Origin: Astropecten irregularis
Taxonomy: Eukaryota > Echinodermata > Asteroidea > Paxillosida > Astropectinidae
Assembly: GCA_963971285.1 (NCBI GenBank)
Contig: OZ020252.1
Span: 16,219,662-16,283,661 of the forward strand
Reading direction: 5' to 3'
Length of the DNA stretch: 64,000 nucleotides
Shown here piece after piece: positions 1-12,100 of this stretch. The number at the start of each line of letters is the position of its first letter. Within the stretch, counting starts at the first letter, position 1. The notes under the pieces were generated by a model that was not told where the DNA came from, did not search any database, and saw nothing but the letters and a program-made list of their open reading frames with translations. Made by a program: the position numbers and the translations under genes.

Positions 1-46
1 ATGCAGTGGTGCGTAAACAGCAATAAGAAGTGCTAATGACAGATAC

Positions 47-175
47 CTGGGCATGGACGAAGATGTCGGCAAATAACAGGAACCAGTGCTGGGACAGTCT
101 ACCGGCGTTGAACAGCGTCAAGGGCTTGTTGCGGGAATCTCTCAGCAGACGCCGGTCGGGGTTCTTGATGGCTTC
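47..175 (-). CDS. ALS2: ALS2 exon 10, start of PH domain
   Basis: A 129-base exon in phase 0, acceptor ATCACAG and donor CAG/GTATCT. Encodes NPDRRLLRDS and FNAGRLSQHWFLLFADIFVH, the first strands of the PH domain. Further exons must lie left of the window. Confidence 0.92.
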
Positions 176-3100
176 CTGTGATGAGAGTGAGAAACCAAGA
201 TCGGTTACCAGCCAAGATTGGTTACCCGCCAAGATAGGTTACCAGCCAAGATTGGTTACCAGCCAAGATTGGTTACCAGCCAAGATTGGTTACCAGCCAA
301 GATTGGTTACCAGCCAAAATTGGTTACCAGCTAAGATTGGTTACCAGCCAAGACTGGTTATCGGCCAAGATTGGTTACCAGCCAAGATTGGTAACCATGC
401 CAGCCACAAATGGTAACCATGCCAGCCACGAATGGTTACCATGCCAGCCAAGATTGGTTACCACAGCCTCCAAAAGGCGAACTGGATCATAAACCATGCA
501 TTACCTTACAAACCACACTGTGGTGTATTGTGGCATTCAGCTAGATACCACACAAAAATCATGTGTGGTAAACTGTGGTATGGAGGTGGGTTAAGGTTAA
601 AAGAAGAAAGATACGGAGTACTTACGGTGAGCTTAGAGGGGCAGGACTCCCAGAATGCCCTTGTCTCCTCGGCGCGGGCTTTCTTCTCGTCAATGCTGTG
701 CTGCAACATTTCCCAGGATACACTGCTTTCTTTTAAGAGGCTGAACTCATTACTATCCTAAAGGCATAGAAACAAGTAGGAAAACAAATGTGGGAAAAGT
801 AAAAGGAAAAGATAATATTCTAAAGGATGAAACTTTCTGATTTGAAATTTTCTGGTGTCAATTGCACTGTAAGTATGTGTATGATCTATTATCCTTCATT
901 AAGAGAACAAACTTTGATCATGAGTACAGAAAAGAAAGAAATCATAAATTTGGAGTGAAAAATCGCCTAAACGTAACAAGAAAGACGATATGAAATCATG
1001 GACAAACGTCTTTCTGAGATAACTATCTCAGAAACTTGGAAATCCGGATGGTCACTTGAAGCTTCCATACAGAGTAATCTCTCCTATGCTATTTGATTTA
1101 CCTGTGCGTAGTAGTCTTTGAGCTTGCCCTGTAGGTAAGCGTAGGACTTGACCCTATCCAAAGGCAGCTTCATCAGGCTCCGTAGCGGCGTGCCGTAACT
1201 TGCCGGCTTCTCGTCATTCAGGAGTTCCATGAAGATAGCCTCGTGCTTGGCTAGTGCATCGCTGGTATTAAAAGGACAATCAAAACATACTTCTATAATA
1301 GCTCTCTCACTCTCAATCTGTGACAATGACAAGTTATTGAAAAGTGAACAAAGAAAAATTGACTGGAGCGGGATTCGAACCGGCGACCTCCTGAATACCG
1401 CACAGGCGCTCTACCAACTGAGCCATCCAGCCCTATGTTGGTGGTGACCCCAATAGTCAATTATCTTTGTTCGTTTGGCAGTCAGAAGCCATGAAACCAC
1501 ACACACACCGTCACATCCCAGGGATCGTTTCAATGATACACGCAACAATGCTGCAACCTGGGAACGGTACATGGGGGATCACTCAAAGAGGATACGGCTT
1601 TTTAATTAATATATACGTGAAATAACCACAATGACAAGTTGTTAAAATTATTTTGATGACCAAAACTCAATCATCTCTTAGGATTGTGCTAAACGCATAG
1701 AGGGATCCCAATACAACACATTTAGAATCGGTCTGCGCACTTCTGTGTTTGAAAACGAGGCTGTCTGTGTCTGCTTCTCAAACACGCAGGTACGTGTACA
1801 TACACAATGCACTATCACGGTCTTCTCGAGCGAAGCACGCCAACTCATACGTGAGCTGAGAGTATGATGTTCGTGTAATGCGCCATGTAGGTTGTACTGT
1901 GTGGAACACAAAGTCTGCCAAGTTTTTCTCAGGAAACACTTTTGAAATTTTCAGTTTAGTTTCATTCTCATGTGTTTCTCAGCGCGATGATCTAGATAGA
2001 ATATAAAAATCTCGCTATTATCATTATCATTATATTGTTAAAAGCTACGGAACGTTACACGGAAACGTATTGCTGTCAAAAGTCAACGTTAGGGAGAAAT
2101 TGGATGTAAGGGGGAAATTTCTATTTTGCCTTAACAAATATCTTTTAAAGAAACATTTTTACTGTCCATTTTTCGATATAAGATAGAGAATGCTCCCATT
2201 AGGAAAATATGTAAATAAGTAAGTGATAATAATGTAAGTGGATCGATTTGGAGGATATTTAGAAATAGGTAATTAAAGTTTGTGCACAACCCTATGGGAT
2301 TTTCGCCCTTACGTAGCAGTTCAAGTTACATATAGGGTATTAGGGAAACATGTTAGCGTCTGAAAAAAGAACATTTGGGAGACATCAAGAATTAGGGAGA
2401 CATCAACCAGCTATATTCTTTAAAGACATATTTTTATGTACACATTTCAATACACGACATTGGTTTGGAGGATGTTATGAAAAAGTATAGTAAAGATTTG
2501 TGCATGATGCTATGGGAATGTCTACCTAAGATTCCATCATTATTTTGATAACTAACCACAATATGTAAGGGGAAGAGGAGTAGGGGAGGCAAAAAGTAAG
2601 AAATACAGAAAATGGATTTACTCACTTTCCGACTTTTCCCATGTGGGTGAATCCCCCGATGGTGACAAAGTTGCAGACGTAGATGGCGTACTGCTCAAAG
2701 ACGGCCCGGTAGTCCCTGCCGCTCTTCAGCATGGCCAGCTCGGCCAGGTCCCGGCTCCGCTGGACGGTGGCCGTCAGGCCGATGGAGTTGTGGGCTACGG
2801 TGGTCCCCAGCAGGGCAAACAGCTCCTGGATCTGCCGGAAGGGCCGTAGGTAGATGGTCCCATCCAGGCTTCTGCTGATTTCTGGGGCGAGTTTTTGACG
2901 AGGAAAATTTGAAAGCTTGAACGAAAATTTGTCAGATGCGCGATATCGAAGACAGTGATTTAAGATGCACAACCTTGAAGAGAGTAATACACAAGGTCAC
3001 CCAGTATGATCTGGCAATAGGCCTTTGTCAACGTCCTTGTATACCCTTCGGAAAAGATAACACCAATTCTAAAACGGGTACCAGACTATTTATTCTGAAT

Positions 3101-6100
3101 CCGAGCTTCGATTTGATTACACTGCTTCGAATGTAGGATGGATACACCATGAATAAGGTCTATTGTAGGCTAGCTATAACAATTATCAGGCTCTAGAAGT
3201 GAAGACCAAACAGATTTTTGGGGGTGGTTTTGACGAGGAGAATTTGAAAGCTCAATAAAATATTGCGGATGCACGATCTCAGTTGCAATGATTTCAGGAG
3301 CACAACTTCAAAGACATTTGATTTGGCATGATCTGACGATTGTAAGCTAGCTACACCAACCATCAGGCTCCAAAAGTGAAGAACGAATAGATTATTAAAC
3401 ACATCTGTGTGAAAAAATATCTGCAATTTTGCCTCTGTTACAGAAACCAGCCGTATTGTTGAGGCAAAACACAAAATACGGGTCCACATAGAAAGAGCAC
3501 TGTTTTAGCAGTAGCACCCGCCCAACAAAGTTAAACACTTCAGGGCCTGTACTGGGCTTATTGGTGCATAGTCCCTCTGTGTGAATGTGTGAAACCAAGG
3601 ACCACTTCATACATGATGTTCAAAAATGGTTGAACGCCACAATAACAAACACACCGGGATGCACAAAAATTGTTCATTATAGTGGTCGTTCGTTTTAATA
3701 GTGAACAATGTTCAGCAAGCCTATACATATTACATAAAAAAATAGGAGCCAAGGATGATGTTCGGTATAGCCAAATGTTTGGTATAGCGTTGTTTGTTAT
3801 AGTGGTGGTCCAATGTAATCCAGGCATGACGCCACCACCCAGGAGCCACTGTGTCAGTTCCTGATTTTGAAGGCCCAACTAGGGTTTATAGTAAGATGCT
3901 AGTGATCCTCAATTCTGAATTTGTTCATTTGGCTCAACAGACAGTCTGCACCACAAGTGACGTCATGCACAGACTGCCTGACTTATAGACCGATCCAACG
4001 GCACGATATACCATCTGCCATTAGTGCGGTGTCCCCACCCGCCTTTTGTGTGGCAACAGAAGAATTTACGCTCCGCCTCACTCTATACTGCAGGGTGTAC
4101 ATCTCCTGACTTGTTGCCGCACAAAAGGTGGACGGGGACACCGCAGCAAAGACGGATGGTATATCATGCCGTCGGATCGGTTTATAACCACACTAGGTCA
4201 ACAATAACCAATGGACGTATCCAAAGAGTGTGAGGTTTGCTCACAGACATATAAACGCATAGATCGCCAGGTCCTATTCAATACTACAGGGGATTTTCGT
4301 GATCTCCGCGGCACCCGACTAAAATCCAAACTATGGGCAAATTCACCCCTAGGTATAGGGAATTTACGCACAGCGAAGAGTTCCCGGCCAAAAAAAAACA
4401 TGAAGCCATTTTCCAATTAAAAAAAAAACTCATATATACTTAGTTAGGCTGAAGTACTACAAAGTAATGCGATGCCAACGTTTATACCTGAAAATTATGA
4501 GCTAGCGAGACAAAAAAAAATCAAAATCTTGGCAAATGCATGCTCTTATTATAGGACGCGCGTTGCGCGCCAAGCGCACGCAGTTTGAACGCGCAGCGAT
4601 TGACCGCTTTGCCCATAGTTTTCAGAATCACGGATTGCTTCACACGACTGGCCGTCTATGCGTTTATATGTCTGTGGGTTTGCTACATGGAATCACTGGT
4701 GCCCTTACGGTCGCCAGTGACGTGTCTATAACGTTACCTGGACTGCTTAGTGCCTTGATGATGGTAGAGCGTATTGTAGTGAGTTGGTAGTGAAGGAGTC
4801 TCTCGGTGGCTGCTAGCTCGTGCAGAATGGCCGTGTAACCCGACGCATTCTTGTCAGCGATGCACGCGCACAGGTCTGAGGCAGCTGCGACGTACTGGGC
4901 CCAACCACACTGCAGGAAGAAGCACAGAGAACCTTTTAAGGAAATTTAACCTCAACAGATTATTAGTTCCTTTGTGCAAGAAAGAATGGGGGACAGGTCT
5001 TTCTCACATGCAACACCCAGATTATGGAATCAATTGCAAAAGGAAATCTGCAATATTCATTCTCTAGAAAATTTCAAAAGTCATTTGAAATCATTTCTGT
5101 TTAATTTGATATGTTTTGGGTAATGTGTTTATTTAATAGTGGTCAACTTCAATAATTTAAGTAAAAGGTTTTTGCATTTTCTATCAATTGTTTATGTTTC
5201 TAAGAGCTACCTGTACATGTATGTGTAGATTTCTGCGCCTTGAGCACCATATTGGCTGGATTTGTTGGAATTAAAAGATTTCATAATTATTATTCATACT
5301 ATCTTTGACAAGGTACAACATGGAATAATTGGAAATTATGGAGTTGAGTACAGTCATGTGAACTGGTAGGCAAAGTTTATTAGGCCAGATATGAATTAAC
5401 GGCTACAGTTTTGGCTATGGCTGTAGCACATGACTATCAAGTGCAGAAACGGGCCGTTATTTGGGATCCAGCCTTAAGACTGCCAACAGCCAATGGCCAG
5501 CCAGTGGCCTGGTGTTCCAACTTTCCAACTTCGTTTAGGTGGCTAACCTTTCTGATGAATGGTAGTTTTTCGGGCTGTTTGGCCCTGGCCGCATATTTGA
5601 CCGTTGGCCCCTTGGCTATGCTGGACATTGGTCGCTTCTTACTGCCATCTTTACTCTCTTTCATGGGACTACTCTCCGGCGTGCCGGTGCGGCCTTCACT
5701 CTTCAACTCCTGAAGACTGTACAAATAAAAAGAAAGGGACCAACTTTGATTTATTCTGGAGTTACAACCTATAAAGATTTCTTACAAGTCATTAAAAAGT
5801 GAAGAAAGAAAGAGTTGACTTGCCTGGAGCGGGATTCGAACCAGAGACCTCCTGCCTATTAATGCAGATTGTCATACCACTAGACCACCAAGCTAACTGG
5901 GGTCAGCAGGGCAAGTCAAATCCAATATCACAGCATGTCTTGCCATTTATTGCTTTGGTGAAGGGTAGCCTAAAAACGCTCCGCACTTGTGCTAAAAATA
6001 GCACCGGATCTCAGACAAACATTGCAACCATGCAAACGTGCGTGCCTGTGCGCATGCATATACATGTACACTACGTGTGTGAGTCAATGTTTGTCTGACA

Positions 6101-9100
6101 TCCGGGGATTTTGTGACGTCATTAGTGCGGAGCGCTATTCAAACACTAACACCGAATGAACAAAGATAATTGATTGGGACACCGCCGACATAGGGCTGGA
6201 TAGCTCACTTGGTAGAGCATTGGTACAGAATTCTGGGGATCACAGGTTCGAATCCCGCTCCCGTCAATTTTTTCTTTCTTCACATTTTTCAATGTCTTTT
6301 TTTGTCTCAAAATTTGTTCGGCTCATCCCAAACTCATAATAGAGGGATTTTACATTGGTGCCGAGGCTCTCTGAGCTGAACTTCGGCCGCACCGTTGCGG
6401 CCACTCGACACAGTACGTCCTGCATGCGTGACATGATCATCAACGTCTCAGCTCAGGTACGAGTTGCAGTGTATATGAATTGACCTGCTTGGCTCTAGCA
6501 GACCGTGAAACTGTTTGAGAAGCGGACTCAAAATGTCTTGTTTTCCAACATGGAATTGAAGTGTGCAGATCAACTCTAAATGTGTCATATCTGGATTGTA
6601 TCAAAATATTGATACAATTGATATTACATTTAGTGCCGTGTGCGCATATCCGCATCAAAACCAAGGCTCTCTGCACTGAACTACTGAACTCCGGCTGCGC
6701 CGTCGCAGTCACTCCGCACAGTACGGCCTGCATGCGTGACATTAACATCACACTCTCAGCTAAGGTACGAGTTAGCGTGCATACGAGTTGACCTGCTTCG
6801 CTACAGCAGACAGTGAAAGTGTTTGAGAAGCGGACACAGACAGTCTTGATCGATTCTAAACGTGTCATATTGGGATCCCTCTATAACTTTGTAAAAGTTT
6901 CATGAATGGAGGAGTTCTCTCCACATATTACAAACCTTGGCTGTTTCCCCAGATAGTAGATGTCCGGCTGGAAGCTGTTGCCATCAGCTAGGAGGAGAGT
7001 GTGGGTGCTTCCAGCCGCAGCATCCCATACGAGAGCATTGTTTTGCATCTAGGGGAAAAACAGAAAGTTACATGAAGTCTCTGCGTTACACGTGTGTATG
7101 ATTCACATGTTAAGAGTAGAAATGTCACCTTTTTATCTAACTGCAGGATCTTTCATTATTTTTGAAAGATTTAATTTTTTTTCAATTTCCACTATTAAGG
7201 GAGAAAAATGTTAATACTGGTCAGGTCCGTCCATTAAAAAGCCTGACCAGGCCCGGGCCTTTGGGCCCTAATCATCCTCTTATCAGCTTCACGTTTTACT
7301 CTTAGCAATTTGTAGGAGGTTTGAACCGGGTTTTACAATTTTTGGTTCATCCAGAGCAAATCTATGGAAACAGACCACAAAACAATACGATGCATTAACC
7401 CTAATCCTCCTGCATACCACAGTTTAACACACAAGGTTTTTGCTGAATACCACAACACACCACAGGGTGGTTGTGTGTGGTAATGCATGTTTTATGACCC
7501 AATCCATACAAATGGTAATGTGTGGTAAGCAGCTCTGAGGGTTGGGGTTAACCACCTTGCACACTCTGCATATGGCACACCTTGACTCTCTTGGGTACTA
7601 GCTGACCGTTGTGCCCGAGCTGACCGTCCGAGTTGCAACCCCAGGAGAAAGCTTGACCACTGCTGGTTATGGCCATGGAATGGCTCGGACCACCGATCAC
7701 CCGTATGACACCCTTGCTGCTCAACTGCTTGATGACCAAAGGTTGGGCCCTGCATAGAACAAAAATCAAACAAACTATATTAGGCCTATACCACGGCATT
7801 AGAATGAGGAAACATTGTCAAAACCTGATAACGTGCTTGCATACAGTACATGAAGTGATGTACCTCAATATTATACATACTCCAAAAAGACTAAGGGAAG
7901 CCATTTTTGATTCTATATTTCGTCCTTTATTCAAAGCATCTTCAGGAATGAGGTATTTCCGAACAACAACAACAATTTATAACAGAATTCTTAAGTGCTT
8001 AAATGGTTGTAAGCACTTAAGACTTCTGTTATAAATTGTTGTTGAATGTTGTTTGGAAATACCTCATTCCTGAAGATGTTCTCATGAATAAATAACGAAA
8101 TATAGAATCAAAAATGCCTTCCCTTAGTCTTTTTGGAGTATGTACAGTATAATATTGAGTTATCTGAATACCATCAGTGGATCACCATCAAGTGATGTTC
8201 ACCTCCCACAAATGTGATGTACAAATCTCCTCATTCCAAGGTTTTAACCCCTTCGTATATTTCAGCCTGAAATGCTATATTTGTTTAGAAAAGTGTAAAA
8301 CACATAATTTATATCTCGGTGAGATCAAAAAAAAATTTTGTTTAAAAGAAAAAAAAGAGTTGTTTTTTTTCGCTATTTTCTAGGGTCTCAGATGTCCGAT
8401 TGAGCTCAAATTTTCACAAGCTCATTATTCCATGTAGAATGATGGATTAGACAAAGTGTGGTTTTATAATCAATTTTCTTGTATCTAACAGTGTGGTTTT
8501 TCATGGTAATGTGTGGTTTACATATGACCAAGTCCCCCAGTGGAGACTGTGGTAATGTCTGGTATTTAGGGTGCATTTGTTTAGCTCCCCCGGGTCAGCC
8601 CTTTTTGGGAATGGTTGTGTTTTACTGCACAAAACAAGTGAGAGAATGGGGACGAGGTTGACTGGTGTCGACCCGGGGGAGCTAAACGAATGCACCCTTA
8701 ACTGCTCTTGTCTTATGTGGTAAACTATGTAGAGGGTTAGGGTTAAACCTAACGATAGAGTACCGAATCAACTCTAGTGCCTAGTGTCAAACATGTAAGG
8801 TGAAGGTTCTAACACATAAAATGCTGCACTTCACAGATTGAATTAGTCCCATTTCTCTAAATCTTGCAAAATGAACTTAAGTGTGTACATGTTTGGTAAG
8901 TGGGAGATTTACTATGCACATACATGTACAGTATGTATGTACTGTACTTGTACTTTGGCCTGAAACTTGGGGGCAAATTCGAGCCAGTTATCTACATGTA
9001 GTCAGTAATACCAGTTAACTAGATACTGTCCTAAAAATATTTATACACAATCTGGCAATACTGTACATTACATGTACATACAGTACATGTATGTATGTAC

Positions 9101-12100
9101 AGTATACATGTTGTTATCGCCGTGGATAAGTTATCCATCTTTCCGGGAAAGTTTTGTAGACATCGTTAATATATTAATTATTCAGACCCTGTTCCTTATT
9201 TGCATGTCCCCAATAGTTACATTCTTGTGTCTATTCAGCCTTATAATATGTGGTATGCTTCGATGCACCCGGGTAGGGCGCGGCAGGCAGTCCTTAGCGC
9301 ACGGGTGTAGAACCTTCATTTTAGTTCCTGTCCGTGTTGCGTGTGTTTCGTTTTATTTTGTAGTCAGCCTAACCCAGAAAACCGCCGTTAACCAGAATAC
9401 TACACTGTGTGTGCATTGTGGCACTTTTCCCGTAAACGATTTGTAAGTAATATATATTTCATTTCTCTTACCTTTGGCTGTGAAATTGTTTGATTAATCG
9501 TGTTTAATAATTATGTGTTACGTTCCGCCCGCCCTGGTCGGAACGCGACCACCATTTATTGAATGTTAATTCAGTACTTATTTATTCATTAATTTGTTAT
9601 ATATATTTGTAATTGTATCCTTTAGTTTCACCTGCTTCATGTACTTTATATGTACATGTTTCCGGAGTGCAAATAAATGGGAAAACACGCCACAAGAGTC
9701 CTCCGGCCTCTTTCTTTCTGCGTACACGGTGACACATGTATACATGCATGCATACTATACATATTTCATAATATGTATCAAAATATATGTACAGTATGTA
9801 TTATTTGGGCAACGTATCTGACTTCAAAACTCTAACCATTCTTCTTAAAGCTGTATTGTCCACACAAATTCATGTTATAATTACTCATCTTACTGTAAAT
9901 GTAATTGATGTATTGTTTCTCAATTAACCTTGAGCTATTGGCACGGAGCTAACATACATAGTATCCTGTACATTCAGTTAATGAACTATTATTGTTATAA
10001 TAGTTTAATTAATAAACTACATGTATTATTAAACTGTTCGGCCTATTAACTGAATACAAAAGAAACTAATTGTAATCCACAGTACATGTGCACTATACGT
10101 ACCTTGGTGTAATGGATTTATCATATTGAAAAGTTATGATAAAAATACAGTTCGGAAACAAATCAATGACAGATACAGAACATGACCATAGCAGCTAAAT
10201 TGGCAAACATACATGTATGGTACTCAGTATGCATTGATTTATATCAGCAAAATAAAAACCTTGAGTCAGACTTTGACGTCTGTGCATATAATGTGCATCA
10301 CGCCATTCATGTAACACAAATCCTATGGGATTTTCCGGCTAGGCACGTACATGTAATGTTCCAAGAGCAAACAGTTTCAGGCTCTTGCAGGAGAATAGAA
10401 GTACAGTATATGGTTCATGTACATGTATTGTACATGTACATGTACATATTATGTAAACATGTAGGGGCCTACATATACATTGTACATTACATGTGCTACA
10501 GTGCTGATGGTATAATTAGTTCGTGGCTCATGCACAGCCAAATTGAACATGCTGTGTCAGAACAGGTTTATATATAAAGTGTAAGTGCATACAGCCAGCC
10601 AACAACATGTACATGTGTACTGTACAGTACATTGAACACGCACAAATTATATGCATGCAGGTATAAAAGTTATAAATGCATACATACTGTGTCTATTATT
10701 AGGCCATGGACCTATGTACATGTACATGTCAATACAAGTAACACATGTACATGTGTTAAATACTTCTATAATTAGACAAACTCTATTGCAGTATTTACCC
10801 ATAATTATTAAAGACAAATCTGCATTTGTAAAAATTATCTATCTGCAAAAAAATATTCATTTAATAATTCTTAAAGAAATCAACTTTTATTATCTGCATC
10901 ATGTACAGAAATTAGTCATTTGAGCAAATTTATTTCATTTTATCATTCATGTATTAGTTTTGTTTACAATTTGGAAATGTACAAGTCCATACAGAACGTA
11001 TGTTTTTGTATAACTTCATATAAATTTCTTGTGTACATGTAGAATGAAATATGTTTTATACATGTACCAATTTTATTAAATATCTGCTACCTCTTTTTTT
11101 TTTTTTTTTTTTACAGTACTTTAACCCATTTATTCAATTATAACATCTGTAATTATCATCTTCTGCATTTATAAATATTATTATCTATTACCAACAAATA
11201 TTTATTTAAAAAATTAGTCTTCTTCTAAAGAAAAAAGTATTGATAAAGAAATCAACTTTGTATAAAATATTTGCAGAAATGAGTCATTTGAGCAAATTTG
11301 TCCTGAGCCTACAATTTCTGTTTTGAGTGAAAAAAAATCTTAATTTAGCCTGACTAGCGCGCAGTATATACTGTAGAACTCCCTTTCCCTTTCCCGACAG
11401 TAAATGGGACTACAGGTTTTAATACGATTAGGATTCACTGATGCAAAGTTTGATAGAATTGAGATGAAGCGAGGAGAAAAAAAAATGAAACTCAAAGGAT
11501 GAGTCACTAACTGCAACGTCATCTGGTCCAACTCAACATCTTAGTGTTATGCATAGTGCAATGATGACAGCAATCCACCATGTGCAATGTAAGCATGCAT
11601 AGGCCTACATGTATAAGTACTGTCATTCGAGCATGTACAATCCATATGGACACATACACATGTAGACTACATGTATGTACCAGTAGTCATCCTATTGATC
11701 CATAAGCTTGTACAATATGAAAATTACGTTCATGAGCTGAATGGTTGAAAATATAAATTCTTGAAAATGCACTTTAAAAAGGGACATGTACAGTACATTC
11801 ATAGGCCCTACATGTATTTCACAAATTATATCAAGACTTGGTGTGCATATGTCTCGCTGTATTTTAAATTAAGCCGACAAAAATATTAAAATGCAGACAT
11901 GAAGACTCTATGTTTGTTTTTCAAGTCAGGGCACAGTAGGGAGGAGAGCGACATTAAACATGTACTATATCTTTAAGCATTCACTGTGCGTGTACATGTA
12001 CAATGTACACTATATGTGTATGTGTACAGTATGTGTACATGTAAATTGTAAATTGTACAAAAATCATTAAATTTGTAATTTTGGGGCCTGTAGATACATG

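Noticed and set aside
30-416. 128-codon open frame with repeated LVTSQDWLPAKIGYQP-like peptide
   Set aside because: It is a by-product of the 17-bp minisatellite (period not divisible by three gives a 17-aa repeat) and lies in an ALS2 intron.
1361-1433. Functional tRNA gene on the minus strand
   Set aside because: Boxes A and B are present, but the anticodon stem has a mismatch, the loop lacks T33, and many copies share the same flanks, so it is a tRNA-derived repeat.
7554-7580. Longer version of ALS2 exon 3 ending at the GT near 7555
   Set aside because: It breaks frame with exon 4; the donor at 7580 keeps phase and the expected spacing in the RCC1 blade.
9072-9446. 124-codon plus-strand frame with hydrophobic stretches
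   Set aside because: It runs through the solo LTR; the composition reflects T-rich LTR sequence and nothing resembles a known protein.
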